From positions 1 to 17,198 of the forward strand of contig MSJI02000131.1 of assembly GCA_001931905.2 (NCBI GenBank): a DNA stretch of 17,198 nt, in the 5' to 3' direction. Shown here piece after piece: positions 1 through 8,616 of the stretch. This stretch comes from Cladosporium sp. IMV 00045. Taxonomy: Eukaryota; Ascomycota; Dothideomycetes; Cladosporiales; Cladosporiaceae. The translations under genes and the position numbers were made by a program. How positions within the stretch are numbered: the first letter of the stretch is position 1; each line of letters opens with the position of its first letter. Under the pieces are notes generated by a model that saw nothing but the letters and a program-made list of their open reading frames with translations, was not told where the DNA came from and ran no database searches.

Positions 1-470
1 TGCCGACTAGGTACCTTCTTAAATTTCATCTTATCTTCTTTAGTAACGAGGACTTTCGTAGACTGCGACGTGCCTAGCGCGTACCCTGTCTCGTCGAAGT
101 TCCAGATCGATTCGGAGTCGTACGAACGGGTCCCGTAGAGCGTAGCAAGCTGATCAAAAAATGCGATTATGCGATCTCGCGACGTCCCTTCGTAACGAGA
201 TGCTTCGAGCGATCGCGACGTGATCGTAGCTACCTCTAGATACCGGGTACGGAACCTATCGAGCTAGTGCTTACCTAGGGGCTCGTATAAGACCTCGGGG
301 TCCGATAAGGCTATATAACCTTTCTGGATTTCAAAGGCTAGTTCTTTCGTAAACGCAAGAGTAATCGGGTTCCCGAGGTTCGCGAGTCGTCTAATCCAGG
401 CTATAAGAGTATGTTCCTCGGCGATAGATAATGCTTGCTATTTTTCGTAAGCTAGGTTATGCATGTTCAT
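1..470 (-). pseudogene. Degraded Pogo/Fot1-type DDE transposase, N-terminal part (truncated by window edge)
   Basis: Reading the minus strand from about 470 down gives, in one frame, an N-terminal start (MNMHNLAYEK), a Tc5/CENP-B-type helix-turn-helix region (LSIAEEHTLIAWIRRLANLG, then FTKELAFEIQ, then LDRFRTRYLE), and the start of the DDE_1 catalytic domain (IWNFDETGYALG, STKVLVTKED, KKVPSR). The Asp of NFDETGY is the expected first catalytic acid. Two in-frame TAG codons break it: one at 438-440, where related proteins would be expected to have Gln, and one at 264-266 in GKH*LDRF, where the HTH normally has Trp. Both are explained by C-to-T changes at CpA on one strand or the other, as in RIP. 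The rest of the catalytic domain lies outside the window. The copy is not functional. The family call is confident; the exact subfamily (Fot1, Tigger or other Pogo) is not resolved. Confidence 0.9.
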
Positions 471-476
471 GTGCAG

Positions 477-502
477 CTTTGATCATGCTTTGATCATGCT
501 TT
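477..502. repeat. Tandem 11-bp repeat upstream of dead transposase
   Basis: The 11-bp unit CTTTGATCATG occurs twice back to back (477-487 and 488-498), followed by a partial third copy, CTTT. It sits immediately 5' of the transposase reading frame. It could belong to the element's subterminal region. I found no clear terminal inverted repeat. Confidence 0.7.
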
Positions 503-1739
503 AACGATTCTGTAGCAACCAAGCTACATCGTGATTCAGGACTTTGTTGCTAGCTTAAAACCTGCAAGACGCACAGCAGACATCTTATGTCGATATTTTC
601 ACTCTAGGTAGTTGACTTAATAGACTTCCCACTGATCGTTAAGCGCACTTCCAAGTGGATTCATGAGAGGTTCAATAATAGTGACAAACTTACTGAGATA
701 TTAGAGACTTGATATTGATTAAGTGACAAGATAAGTTGATGCAGACTTTTGGAACTACCAGATGTTTTGACTGAGAATGCATGTCGTTGAGATATTGTTC
801 TTTTTGCAAGAACTTTTGGAAATACAATTCAATTTGAGGTGAAGAATTCCTCTTCGAACTTACCTGCTGTGAGCAACTGCAAGTGTGTGACTGAGACTCA
901 GATCCATTTCGTGACTGTCTGACTCTGGTTCCAGATCTTCTGATCTCCATTGGCCTTAAAAAAAAATGCTCTGCTAACAACAACTTAATATTACAAGACT
1001 GATTTTGTGAGTGTCCTCAAATGGAAATGCATCTAATCAAATTTGATCACACTCTATATATAACTTATGTGTAATTTGCTGATTGACTCGCTTATTGGTC
1101 AGCTGAACTACTATGTCAATTAAATGCCAGATTTGGCTTTAGTGCAAGCGCTGGTGGTTTGACACTATAACTTAGAAATGAATTTGTAACTTGTTAGGCA
1201 ATTTGCTTTTAATGATCAATTTCTCATTAGCACTTAATCTGGCAAGAAAAAGCGAGACAACAATTCATCTTCCCCAAAGTTTTTATTGGACATAATGCTC
1301 CAATGTGCTTAATGTTGACTTAGTTAGTGGCTTTTGTTGTTAAACTCTGCGCACAAACAACAACTCGCGATATTGTTTAGCTTGACCAGCCAAAGATGAG
1401 CCTGAAATGTGCCATGTAGTATCCAGATCATGCAGCTGAAATCACAATTTTGAGGCAATGGTTCCGCGAGTCCAAATGAAAGATTTTGCAGGCAATCTTT
1501 CTTGCAAATGTCTGTCTTTATTCTCAGAGGAAGCCTGTCGAGCCTACTTTGTCCGTCTCGGGCACAGATGCAGCAAAAGTCAACAATCAGCATTCTCAAT
1601 CGTTCATCGCTACTTCTGAAAGTAATGATTTCCGTATCTCGCGCGAGTGTAATAAGAATTGCGCGTTCTGCTTATCACTTTTTACGTCCCACAAGAAGCC
1701 ATTCCAACTGCTGCTCCCATGCTCCACTGTTAGGTGCTA
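503..1739. other. Gene-poor AT-rich intergenic stretch
   Basis: I see no convincing gene here. Short frames on both strands have no recognisable domain and no splice-supported extension. Base composition is visibly more AT-rich than the flanking genes. It contains a run of ten A at about 957-966. It also has an imperfect inverted repeat, with TGCCAGATT at 1125-1133 and AATCTGGCA at 1236-1244, whose arms continue as TAGTGC and GCACTTA around an approximately 85-nt loop. It may be the decayed flank of the transposon. Confidence 0.5.
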
Positions 1740-1935
1740 ATAGTGTCGAATCGACGCAAGTCCGGTGCGCAAGGCCGAAGGATTAGCGAGCGAAGTGGCC
1801 GCTGCGGCTTCACGCACGTCGCAAGTGTGCAAAAGTCGAGGCGAGAGCGTTGGCGCCACTCGATGGCGCCACATTTCGTGACGTGTGGCGGCGCGCTCGA
1901 GCACAACGGCGCCGCCGTTGCAACCGCAACACCCA
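1740..1935. other. GC-rich island with clustered palindromes
   Basis: Composition changes abruptly from AT-rich to very GC- and CpG-rich for about 200 bp, then back to AT-rich after 1940. Inside are two copies of the palindrome TGGCGCCA (1851-1858 and 1864-1871, 5 bp apart) and a perfect dyad CAACGGCG-C-CGCCGTTG (1904-1920). No reading frame in it resembles a known protein. It could be a fragment of a mobile element or a regulatory CpG-rich block. Nothing in the sequence decides which. Confidence 0.5.
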
Positions 1936-2206
1936 GCTGAGTACTTTATGACGATTTGTGATGGATAAGTGCTTTGATAGACAAGATGAGTCGAAACATA
2001 CGCAAAGTTCTAGAAGTCTGATAAACCAAAAAGGAAAAATAGGGAAGTGAGGATAGGTAAAGTTGATATCGATCGATGCGCAGATTAATGTAATGGTGGT
2101 ACAAGTCGTAAATCCTTCGTAAATTCAGGGTGCCAATGCCGCTTTGCTTGGGCTTGCCAGCATCCCTGATTCCAAAGCTCCGCAACGCTGTCATTAATTA
2201 AGATGC

Positions 2207-2899
2207 TTAAACGTGAGCCTGGGTGGGCTTGGTGGAGCGAGGCTCGCCCTCGAAACCGTCCTGGCGCTCCTCACGGCCAGCAAGAGAGCCGCCAGACTGC
2301 TTGAACTCGGCCATGGAGACGGCGGGGAGAGCAGAGGCCGTGTGGTGCTGGGCGGCGTTGTGGTGGACCTCGTGGATGGGGACGGTGGTGTGGGTGACGT
2401 GAGGCTCAATAGTCTCTGTAGAATTGGTCAGTTATGAAGCAATCATAAAGGGAAGAGATGCTAGCGACGTACCCTTCTGGACAACAGGCTGGATAGTCTC
2501 GTGGACGTGGTGGTGCCTGTGCTCGCCGGCAACGATCGGGTCGACCTCACGAGTGGTGCCGCCGTCGACGCGAGTGGTGGTGTTGGCGTAGCCAGCCTTC
2601 TCCTTGGCGAGGCGAGCCTCAACCTCGTCGTTGTTACCGTGCTCGTAGCTGCGGTGCTCGACGGGGATGATGTTGGCGTGGTGCTGCTGAGGAAGGACCT
2701 CACGGTCGGCAATGGGCTGCTCAGTGGTGTGGTAGTGGTCCTGGTGAACCTCCTTGTCGACAGCAGAAGTGTACTGCTCGTGCTTGGTCTTCTCGACAGT
2801 CTCATGCTCAACGGCAGGGGCGACCTTCTCGTGAACGGTGGTGTCGTTGTGACCGGAGGACTTCATGAAGTCCTGGACGGCGGCCTTTGCGGATTCCAT
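2207..2899 (-). CDS. Allergen-family hydrophilic stress-type protein, two exons
   Basis: Exon 1 is 2473-2899 and exon 2 is 2207-2415, separated by a 57-bp intron (GTACGT...CTACAG). Joined, they encode 211 residues starting MESAKAAVQDFM. The protein is very hydrophilic and His/Glu-rich, with no signal peptide or membrane segment, so it is probably cytosolic. Recognisable family blocks are DKEVHQDHYHTTEQPI followed by DREVLP (about 49-70), a His cluster GEHRHHHVHETIQPVVQKET (125-144), TVPIHEVHHN, and a C-terminal SMAEFKQSGGSLAGREER followed by DGFEGEPRS. I recognise this as the fungal protein family usually annotated 'allergen', conserved in moulds and often stress-responsive; its biochemical role is not established. 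It lies head to head with the 5342-7037 gene and shares a 34-residue motif with it (residues 40-73 here). The splice junction restores the frame exactly (AAG G|AG ACT). Confidence 0.88.
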
Positions 2900-2994
2900 T
2901 TTGGTTAATTGAGTGGTGTGGTTGTTGTTGATAAGGTGGGTTGTTGAGTTTGGATGTAAAGAGTTTATTGTGCTCGAAAGATGAGAGTGATGGT

Positions 2995-3011
2995 GGGATA
3001 ATAATTATCCC
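2995..3011. repeat. Perfect 17-nt palindrome in allergen-family gene promoter
   Basis: GGGATAAT-A-ATTATCCC is a perfect dyad about 96-112 bp upstream of the ATG at 2899. Each arm contains GATAA. CTCGAA (2973-2978) and its complement TTCGAG (3012-3017) also flank it asymmetrically. It could be a symmetric regulator site. The bound factor cannot be named from the sequence. Confidence 0.5.
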
Positions 3012-3031
3012 TTCGAGTGAAAGGTAGCATG

Positions 3032-3040
3032 TATATATAT
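3032..3040 (-). promoter_or_regulatory. TATA-like box for the allergen-family gene
   Basis: An alternating TATATATAT tract lies about 133-141 bp upstream of the minus-strand ATG at 2899. It is flanked by AGCAT/ATGCT. Position and composition fit a core promoter with a 5' UTR of roughly 100 bases, but this is inference. Confidence 0.4.
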
Positions 3041-4077
3041 GCTAGGAGCCTAGGACGTTAGAGAGAATGAACGTCATACCTTGCTTGCCGCGCAACCTTC
3101 GATTGAGCTGTCAAGGTGTATCCACTAGCTTTGGTCACACAATCAGCCATGTCGGAGACAGGTGTTCGTCATTGAGCATGGCAGCCGCAACGGTCAACCA
3201 CAGCTGCACCAGCCTCTCCAGCCAATGTGAGGCGAAGGTGGCTAGTGCAAGGATTAGCGACACGACTGAGGTGAGAAGAATATTCCATAGCGCAAGCACT
3301 ATGTGATCAGTGCCATGTCTCCTGAGTGTAGCTCGCCTAGACAGAGCAACGTGCATTACTGATCTTCAGACGCTACGATGCATCATCGGTGATCTAGTCG
3401 TGTATTCGTCGACAGCTCTGGTACTGCCAGAACTGCCCTCGGCGCTCCGCGATGAGGAGAGAACCTAGAGCTTGTCGGGTATGGCGTCTCCAGAGCAGCA
3501 AAAGAATGGTGTGCAAGGGCTGCAGACCTCGAAGGGCATCTCCCCTCGCGGCCCAGGCCCAATTGCCGTGCAGGACCGCTCCATGCCATTTGCCGTATCA
3601 AAATCTCGAAAGCTCCATCCTTAGAGAGCCCTATGGGTGGGCCAACCGTTCGTGCAGGAAGGGATCGCCAGATTCGAGCCGCTTCTGCCGCCCCTACCTC
3701 CATGACGTCGCTTACGCCGTGGAGGAGACTTGCGAGGGAGCGAGGCTCGTCACCGCGGCGGCGAGGGCGGTCTACGGCGGCAGAGGTCGACGAGCATTGG
3801 TGATGATGGCATCGTGGTTGGGCCGACGTTGGTGACTTTGGAGACTTGACGTTGTTGCGGCTGAAAGAAGCAACTTCCCCACAGATTTGTCAACGGCTTG
3901 GCGGGCGCCGGATGCTAGGGAGAGACATTCGTGTCACGAAATGACGATAGGTGTCGATATCGACCACTTTTTCCAATGCTCGGTGCGTATAACTCACCTT
4001 CCGCCGTCGTCCGCGCGATTTGAGCCACCACCGCCACTCCACTGCTTGCTAGACACTAGAAGTGCAAACAGGTTTTG

Positions 4078-4101
4078 CCTGTGTTCGTGCCTGTGTTCGT
4101 G
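4078..4101. repeat. 12-bp tandem duplication
   Basis: CCTGTGTTCGTG occurs twice in direct tandem (4078-4089 and 4090-4101). It lies between the two copies of an imperfect 20-bp direct repeat (4021-4040 and 4117-4136, 18 of 20 identical), so this stretch has been locally duplicated. Confidence 0.8.
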
Positions 4102-5119
4102 CACGCCGTTATGAGTTGAGCCACTAACGCCACTCCTCCGACGAGAACTATTGTGTAGAATCGCAATCTCGCAAAGGCAACTTTTGGAGCTCCCCTGACC
4201 GGAGCGACTTCCAGGACGTGAACAATGCATGGCGTGGCTCTGCTGGTATGCACATGCTCGACATGCATCTGATCCTTGCCCCTACCTTACTAGTTGAAAG
4301 GGTCTGGAGCTTCCCATGATGCGGGTACGAATGGGTCGATCCAAAAGATCTCAAATCCGCGCTTCCGATCACTAGCACTTGGAGCCAATGAACCTTTACG
4401 AAGCTCGCTGCATCCGGAGGTATCTCCCTCGCTCCCATGCAATCCAGAGAGATATCGACGAGCCTGCACGCCTAAACGTCCATCTTGTCGTCCGCGGACT
4501 CACCAGACCCTCGTGAAGTACCTATACAGGTGCTCGGTCGAGGCTTCGCTAGGAGGTATCGTCGGCGGCGTCAGCTACTGCATGGAAGACCCTGGCTGTA
4601 GTACCGTGGCTATGTGGACTACTGTCTTTCGTGCGCAGGAGCTTGCTCGACGAGTTTCGGCGCTCTGCTCTGGTTTGATGCTATCGTCTGCAATCCTCCT
4701 CTTCGTGTTCAGTCGATCGCGTCGATTGCTCGAACCTTTCCAATGGCAACCGTTGCCATCGTGTACTGCATCTGCGTCATTCAACTGGGCCTCCAGTTGT
4801 CTACGCGCACCACTATGGTCAATGTGGGAAGGTGATCTGCATTCGCCGCGTCCAATAGGGCTGGAACACTGGAGCTAATTGACATTTGATTCATTCGGGC
4901 CTCAGTACTAGTCCAAACAATAACAACGAATTTGGTAGTGTCTTCTACTGGACGTCGTAACGTGTTTCCCCTACCTCCGTTCAGCTCGTCTCATCAAAAC
5001 TGACTCGACGGAGCAGCCTAGATGCTGATCTTGATGGCTTTTGAAACGGGCGAGGCATTTGCCATGGCTTCTCAGAGATTCCTAACGATGTATGATGCGT
5101 ACTCTTCATCATGATATGT

Positions 5120-5174
5120 CCGCGGCCTCTTCCCGAGTATGTTTACAATATGACGTATCCTCGAGAGGCCGCGG
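5120..5174. repeat. 11-bp inverted repeat upstream of the 5342 gene
   Basis: CCGCGGCCTCT (5120-5130) and its exact complement AGAGGCCGCGG (5164-5174) are separated by 33 bases. The pair is about 168-222 bp upstream of the ATG at 5342. The arms contain CCGCGG, which is itself a palindrome and recalls the CGG/CCG half-sites of fungal Zn2Cys6 regulators. The regulatory role is inference. Confidence 0.6.
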
Positions 5175-5341
5175 TGGGCTTAGATGGGGTTTGATGCATA
5201 CCCGCGATACCTTACTGCAGCTACTGTCAGCCGTCCTCAGCCGTGCCGCCTTACGGTCTCACAACGAACCACGGCGTACAGCGGATGTGAAGTGCCACCG
5301 AATTAACACCCTAATAGAGTTGCTTTGTTCTTTAGCCAGCC

Positions 5342-7037
5342 ATGTCCCAGAGTATCTCCCTCATGGCTCTCCACGAATCCCGCAAGAAGCGGCTTCTGAA
5401 GCTATTTCGCAGGGCAAAACGCGACGATGAGCCTGAAAACGACACATCTGAAAAGCCCGCCAGCAATGGCAAGCAGCGAGAGGCGCCCGCCTTGAGTAGT
5501 TCGGAAGACCGTAATATTGATCAAGGTATGTTGTCCTAAGAAGATCGCTTTCCTGGTTGCATCATACCTAATCCGAGCGTCAGCTTTTTTGCCATCTCAT
5601 GGGATTGGATCTCAATCTGAATATACCCTACCACCCAACGACCTCGCAACCCCTCATATTGCGAAATACCAATTGCCTCATGTACCTCGTGAACGAGAGT
5701 TCTCATCAAGCTTCAGGGGACTCACTTTAAATTCTCACAAAGATGAGCATGATCCTGAAGTGAACGGCTATGGGCTTGACGAAGGTCGGAATAGCGAGTA
5801 CATTGCCGACCGCAACATGAGCACCGCATCACTTGACACGCCGTCAATACGCCTCTTACCCCAAAAGCGAGAGTTATCACAATCGAAAAGTCAGCCATTG
5901 ATACCACACGTTGACCGGCACTCTGGAAACGTCGCCGACTGGAACATAGTGCGGAACGACAACCCAACGATGGAAGCGCAGGGTGACGCTCCTCCGCCCT
6001 TGAAAGTTCACAAACGGAACTCCCGTCTCAGCGAAGTCTTTCATTCGCAGGAGGGTCCTGACACACGCGATGTTCCAAGAGGAGAGGCTCCCGACAAGAG
6101 GGATGCGTCGTGGTCGGTCACACCACTCGCCATGGAAGGTTCTCCGTCATATCTTGACGTAGATGGGCAAAAGACCCCAAAGCCAAGAGATGCATCATGG
6201 ACGAAAACTCCTCTGGCCATGGAAGGCGATCCAAACAAGGATCCACTTGAGAACACATCAAACACACCGTCACTGGAGTTCCCTCGTCCAAGTCTCGACA
6301 AGCCTTTGCCGCCTACACCATCTACGATCGCCCCCCGGACCCCGACTTCAGCGAAGACGACCACCGGCGGCTTCCCAAATTCTGGCAAGTTCCCAGCTCA
6401 TTTGAAACAAAACTCGGCCGGTCCCATGGACCTCGACGACGCGGAAGTCCATCGATTCCCAGACACAGTCTCTGTGCATGAAGAGCAAGCTCCAGCAGTC
6501 AAGCATGAAAAGATCATAGAAAAACAACACGAGGTCCGACAGAATGTCATTACTCGTGAAGTACACGACCATGACATATACCACCGTATTCTGCCGATCA
6601 AGGACATCGAAGTGAAGCCCGCGCGCCACTTCGTACCCGTCCAAGATGGCTACGTCGAGGTCGACGAGGACGACCTCCCCGGCCGAACGCGACAGAGGAC
6701 GAATTGGGCAATAGCAGAGCTCGTATCGAAGAGTACGCCGGGCGTTCGAGGGGCGGCTACTACCCGCCAATTCACGGCGCGCAAGTTCTCAGGCACCGAT
6801 GGCGACGACAGGGAATACATTGGCCCGGATGGATACCCTGTCAAAGAAAAGACGTGGGTGCATCCTCCAACGCTCGAGCAAAATACGCAAGACACACATC
6901 CCTTCCATTTCGGCTCGAAAGATCCAAAGAATGATGGCTTGCAAGCCAAATTGCCTGCTGGCAATGTCGTCGGCGTCTCCAAGCGTCTGATGGAGAAGAG
7001 GAGTGGGATGGATGTCGATTCTAGCAACGCTGTTTAG
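5342..7037 (+). CDS. Hydrophilic, largely disordered protein with allergen-family-like motif, two exons
   Basis: Exons 5342-5525 and 5584-7037 are joined across a 58-bp intron (GTATGT...CGTCAG) in phase 1 and encode 545 residues. The start has a purine at -3 (gccATG). The N-terminus is basic (HESRKKRLLKLFRRAKR, residues 11-27). Residues 30-360 are polar and Pro/Ser-rich, with a near-perfect repeat RDASW..TPLAMEG.P at 234-249 and 263-278 (29-residue spacing) and a PLPPTPS stretch typical of disordered or SH3-binding segments. Residues 377-410 form the pattern HE-x7-[KR]EVH-x9-PI-x-D-x-EV-x-P-x2-H, which is also present without gaps in the divergent gene at 2207-2899. A conserved-looking C-terminal part follows (GRTRQRTNWAI, DREYIGPDGYPVKEKTWVHP). 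There is no signal peptide or membrane segment. I recognise no enzymatic domain, and the function is unknown. It converges with the gene at 7330-8616. Confidence 0.85.
6099..6233 (+). repeat. Internal 16-residue coding repeat
   Basis: Codons for RDASWSVTPLAMEGSP (6099-6146) are repeated 87 bp later as RDASWTKTPLAMEGDP (6186-6233). Thirteen of 16 residues are identical. The copies differ at many synonymous positions (for example AGGGATGCG against AGAGATGCA), so the repeat is old and kept at the protein level rather than a fresh duplication. Confidence 0.85.
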
Positions 7038-7329
7038 CGTGATAGCTTGTGGAGTTCTCTTTTGGGTTTAATATTGAGCGCATCAAAATGAAATTGGGCA
7101 GAACCTACGCGGCTGGTGTTGCGATTGCTGCGTTTCGAGCAAGTCATTAATATTATTGTAATACTATCATTAGCCCTCTTTCTTTGGGCACAAACACATT
7201 ACAACCTCCCAACAGTACCCGATCATTCTATCCTTGACGTTACATTAGATCAGTCCACCGCCCCAGCTACTCAAGACCCTCCATTCATAGACAAATCAGA
7301 TATCGAACTTGATCTCATCACGACAGTAC

Positions 7330-8616
7330 TCACCACCTGTCCCCGAAATGGCCACCTTCCCTACAACACTTGGTTGCCTCCGCCGGCGGCGTGTCGTAGA
7401 CCGTCTTCGTCCACGTCCAGCCGTAGGTCTTGTCAACATACTGCTTGGTGTAGATGATCCGCACGATCGTCTGCGTCGACGTGGGCAGCGTGAGCGTCTG
7501 CTGCGCTTTTCCTCCCCACACAGTCTTTGGAGGGGAAGTGATGGAGTACGTCGTCGTGGCCACGACGACGTGCGTCTGCGTGGAAGGTGGCGCTGTGACG
7601 GTGAGAGTCGGCTCGCCGCTCGTCGGGCCGGAGAGGGTCGTGGTGCGGGAGTCGGGGGCGCGTTTCTGGAGGGGTGCGTTGGCTTCGTCGGCCAAGTCGT
7701 CGGGACTCTTGTTTCCGTCTTTCCCGTACGGGCGGTTGTGCCTGGGTTTGTGGTCATCTCGGCCAGGAGAGCCCCAGCGGTGCTCTCGATCCCTGTCAGC
7801 ATGCCTATATGGCTTGCCGTCCTTGCGCCTGAAGCTGCAGACTGGATCTGGGTGGCGCGGGCGTAGTGGGATGCGGCAGGTGGGCGTTACCGTGACGGTT
7901 GTGATGCGGTTGCTCTTCGTCCAGCGGGCGAAGGTGTGCGTGATCGTCTGCGTTTCTGTAGTCCTGACTGGGCTTGGAGTAATCGTCCTGGTGTGTGTTC
8001 CTGAGTATTTGGTAAGGGTGGATTGATTGGGAACTGTGTAGGTCGAGTTGATGAAAGAGATCGCTAGCTGAGGGTCAGTACGAGATAAGAAGCCTCTCAT
8101 GGAAACATATTACTCACAGGTCGTTGTTGTAAGGGGAGTACTGGTCACGGTCCTTGTCGGATAAGCAGTTATAGTCTGCTGTGGTCCCGCATCGATGTGG
8201 AACTCCCGCTGGTAAGAAAATGGCTGACCGTTGCCATTGTTGCCGAGAGCAATGATAAGATATTGACCAGAAATGATCTGACTCTTCAGCACTTGACAGG
8301 TAGAGAGTTGAGGGGTGTCGTTAGGCACAGTCGGCACTGAGCTGCAATCCCATTGATCGCTAGTGTCCTTGTTGACGAGCTGCAGACTGGCAGTATCGTT
8401 CTGACATCCCTCAAACTTGGAAACAAAAGTAAAGCTTTCGTTCGAGTTGGTGTTGATGAAGTAGGAGCCACCATCTTGGAAATCCACGCCGTAGGTCGTG
8501 CATACGGAGCCTTGCTGGTCCTGGCTTGTTTCCATGCTCACGTCCTCTGGCACTGCAGCGGACATGGCACCTGCAAGCAGGCCAGCAAGTGGAAATACGA
8601 TTCGAGTAGAAAGCAT
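7330..8616 (-). CDS. Secreted Thr-rich protein of unknown function with Kex2-type site, two exons
   Basis: Exon 1 is 8118-8616 and exon 2 is 7330-8063. The 54-bp intron starts GTGAGT. The acceptor that keeps the frame is CTAG at 8064, not the CAG five bases earlier, which would shift the frame. The product is 410 residues. A signal peptide is evident (MLSTRIVFPLAGLLAGAMSA). Residues 35-145 look like a compact domain with four Cys (39, 71, 91, 107), and the rest resembles conserved fungal secreted proteins of unknown role (GVDFQDGGSYFINTNS, FEGCQND, TCQVLKSQ). A Thr-rich linker follows, then TVTPTCRIP...HPDPVC, a basic His/Arg/Asp-rich stretch (245-295), a dibasic LQKRAP (K300-R301, Kex2-like), and a Thr-rich C-terminus ending YGWTWTKTVY. 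Several N-x-S/T sequons are present. GTGAGT overlaps the stop region (about 7326-7331), so a further small 3' exon is possible. Confidence 0.8.

Larger units (their letters stand above)
3060..5341. other. Long divergent intergenic region without a recognised gene
   Basis: About 2.3 kb lie between two divergently transcribed genes. Frames of 100-194 codons exist (for example 3452-3835 and 4294-4878 on +, and 3383-3703 on -). None shows a known domain, they overlap each other on both strands, and their composition is Arg/Ser/Pro/Cys-rich as expected of chance frames in GC-rich DNA. Visible structure includes a 12-bp palindrome GTCGATATCGAC (3953-3964), a 12-bp tandem duplication (4078-4101), an 18/20 direct repeat (4021-4040 and 4117-4136), and an 11-bp inverted repeat near 5120-5174. 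Confidence 0.5.

Noticed and set aside
2501..2908. 135-codon plus-strand frame rich in Val/Leu
   Set aside because: It is the antisense shadow of the His/Glu/Thr-rich allergen-family coding sequence, whose codons read as Val/Leu on the other strand.
4294..4878. 194-codon plus-strand frame, with a 73-codon frame (4614-4835) inside it that looks hydrophobic
   Set aside because: The long frame is Arg/Ser/Cys-rich with no domain, and frames on both strands overlap it. The hydrophobic stretch is in another phase and has no supported exons around it. A decayed membrane-protein gene cannot be excluded, but the sequence does not show one.
7116..7457. 113-codon plus-strand frame with a hydrophobic start
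   Set aside because: It begins at GTG rather than ATG and runs antisense into the last exon of the secreted-protein gene. It is probably a chance frame in 3' UTR sequence.
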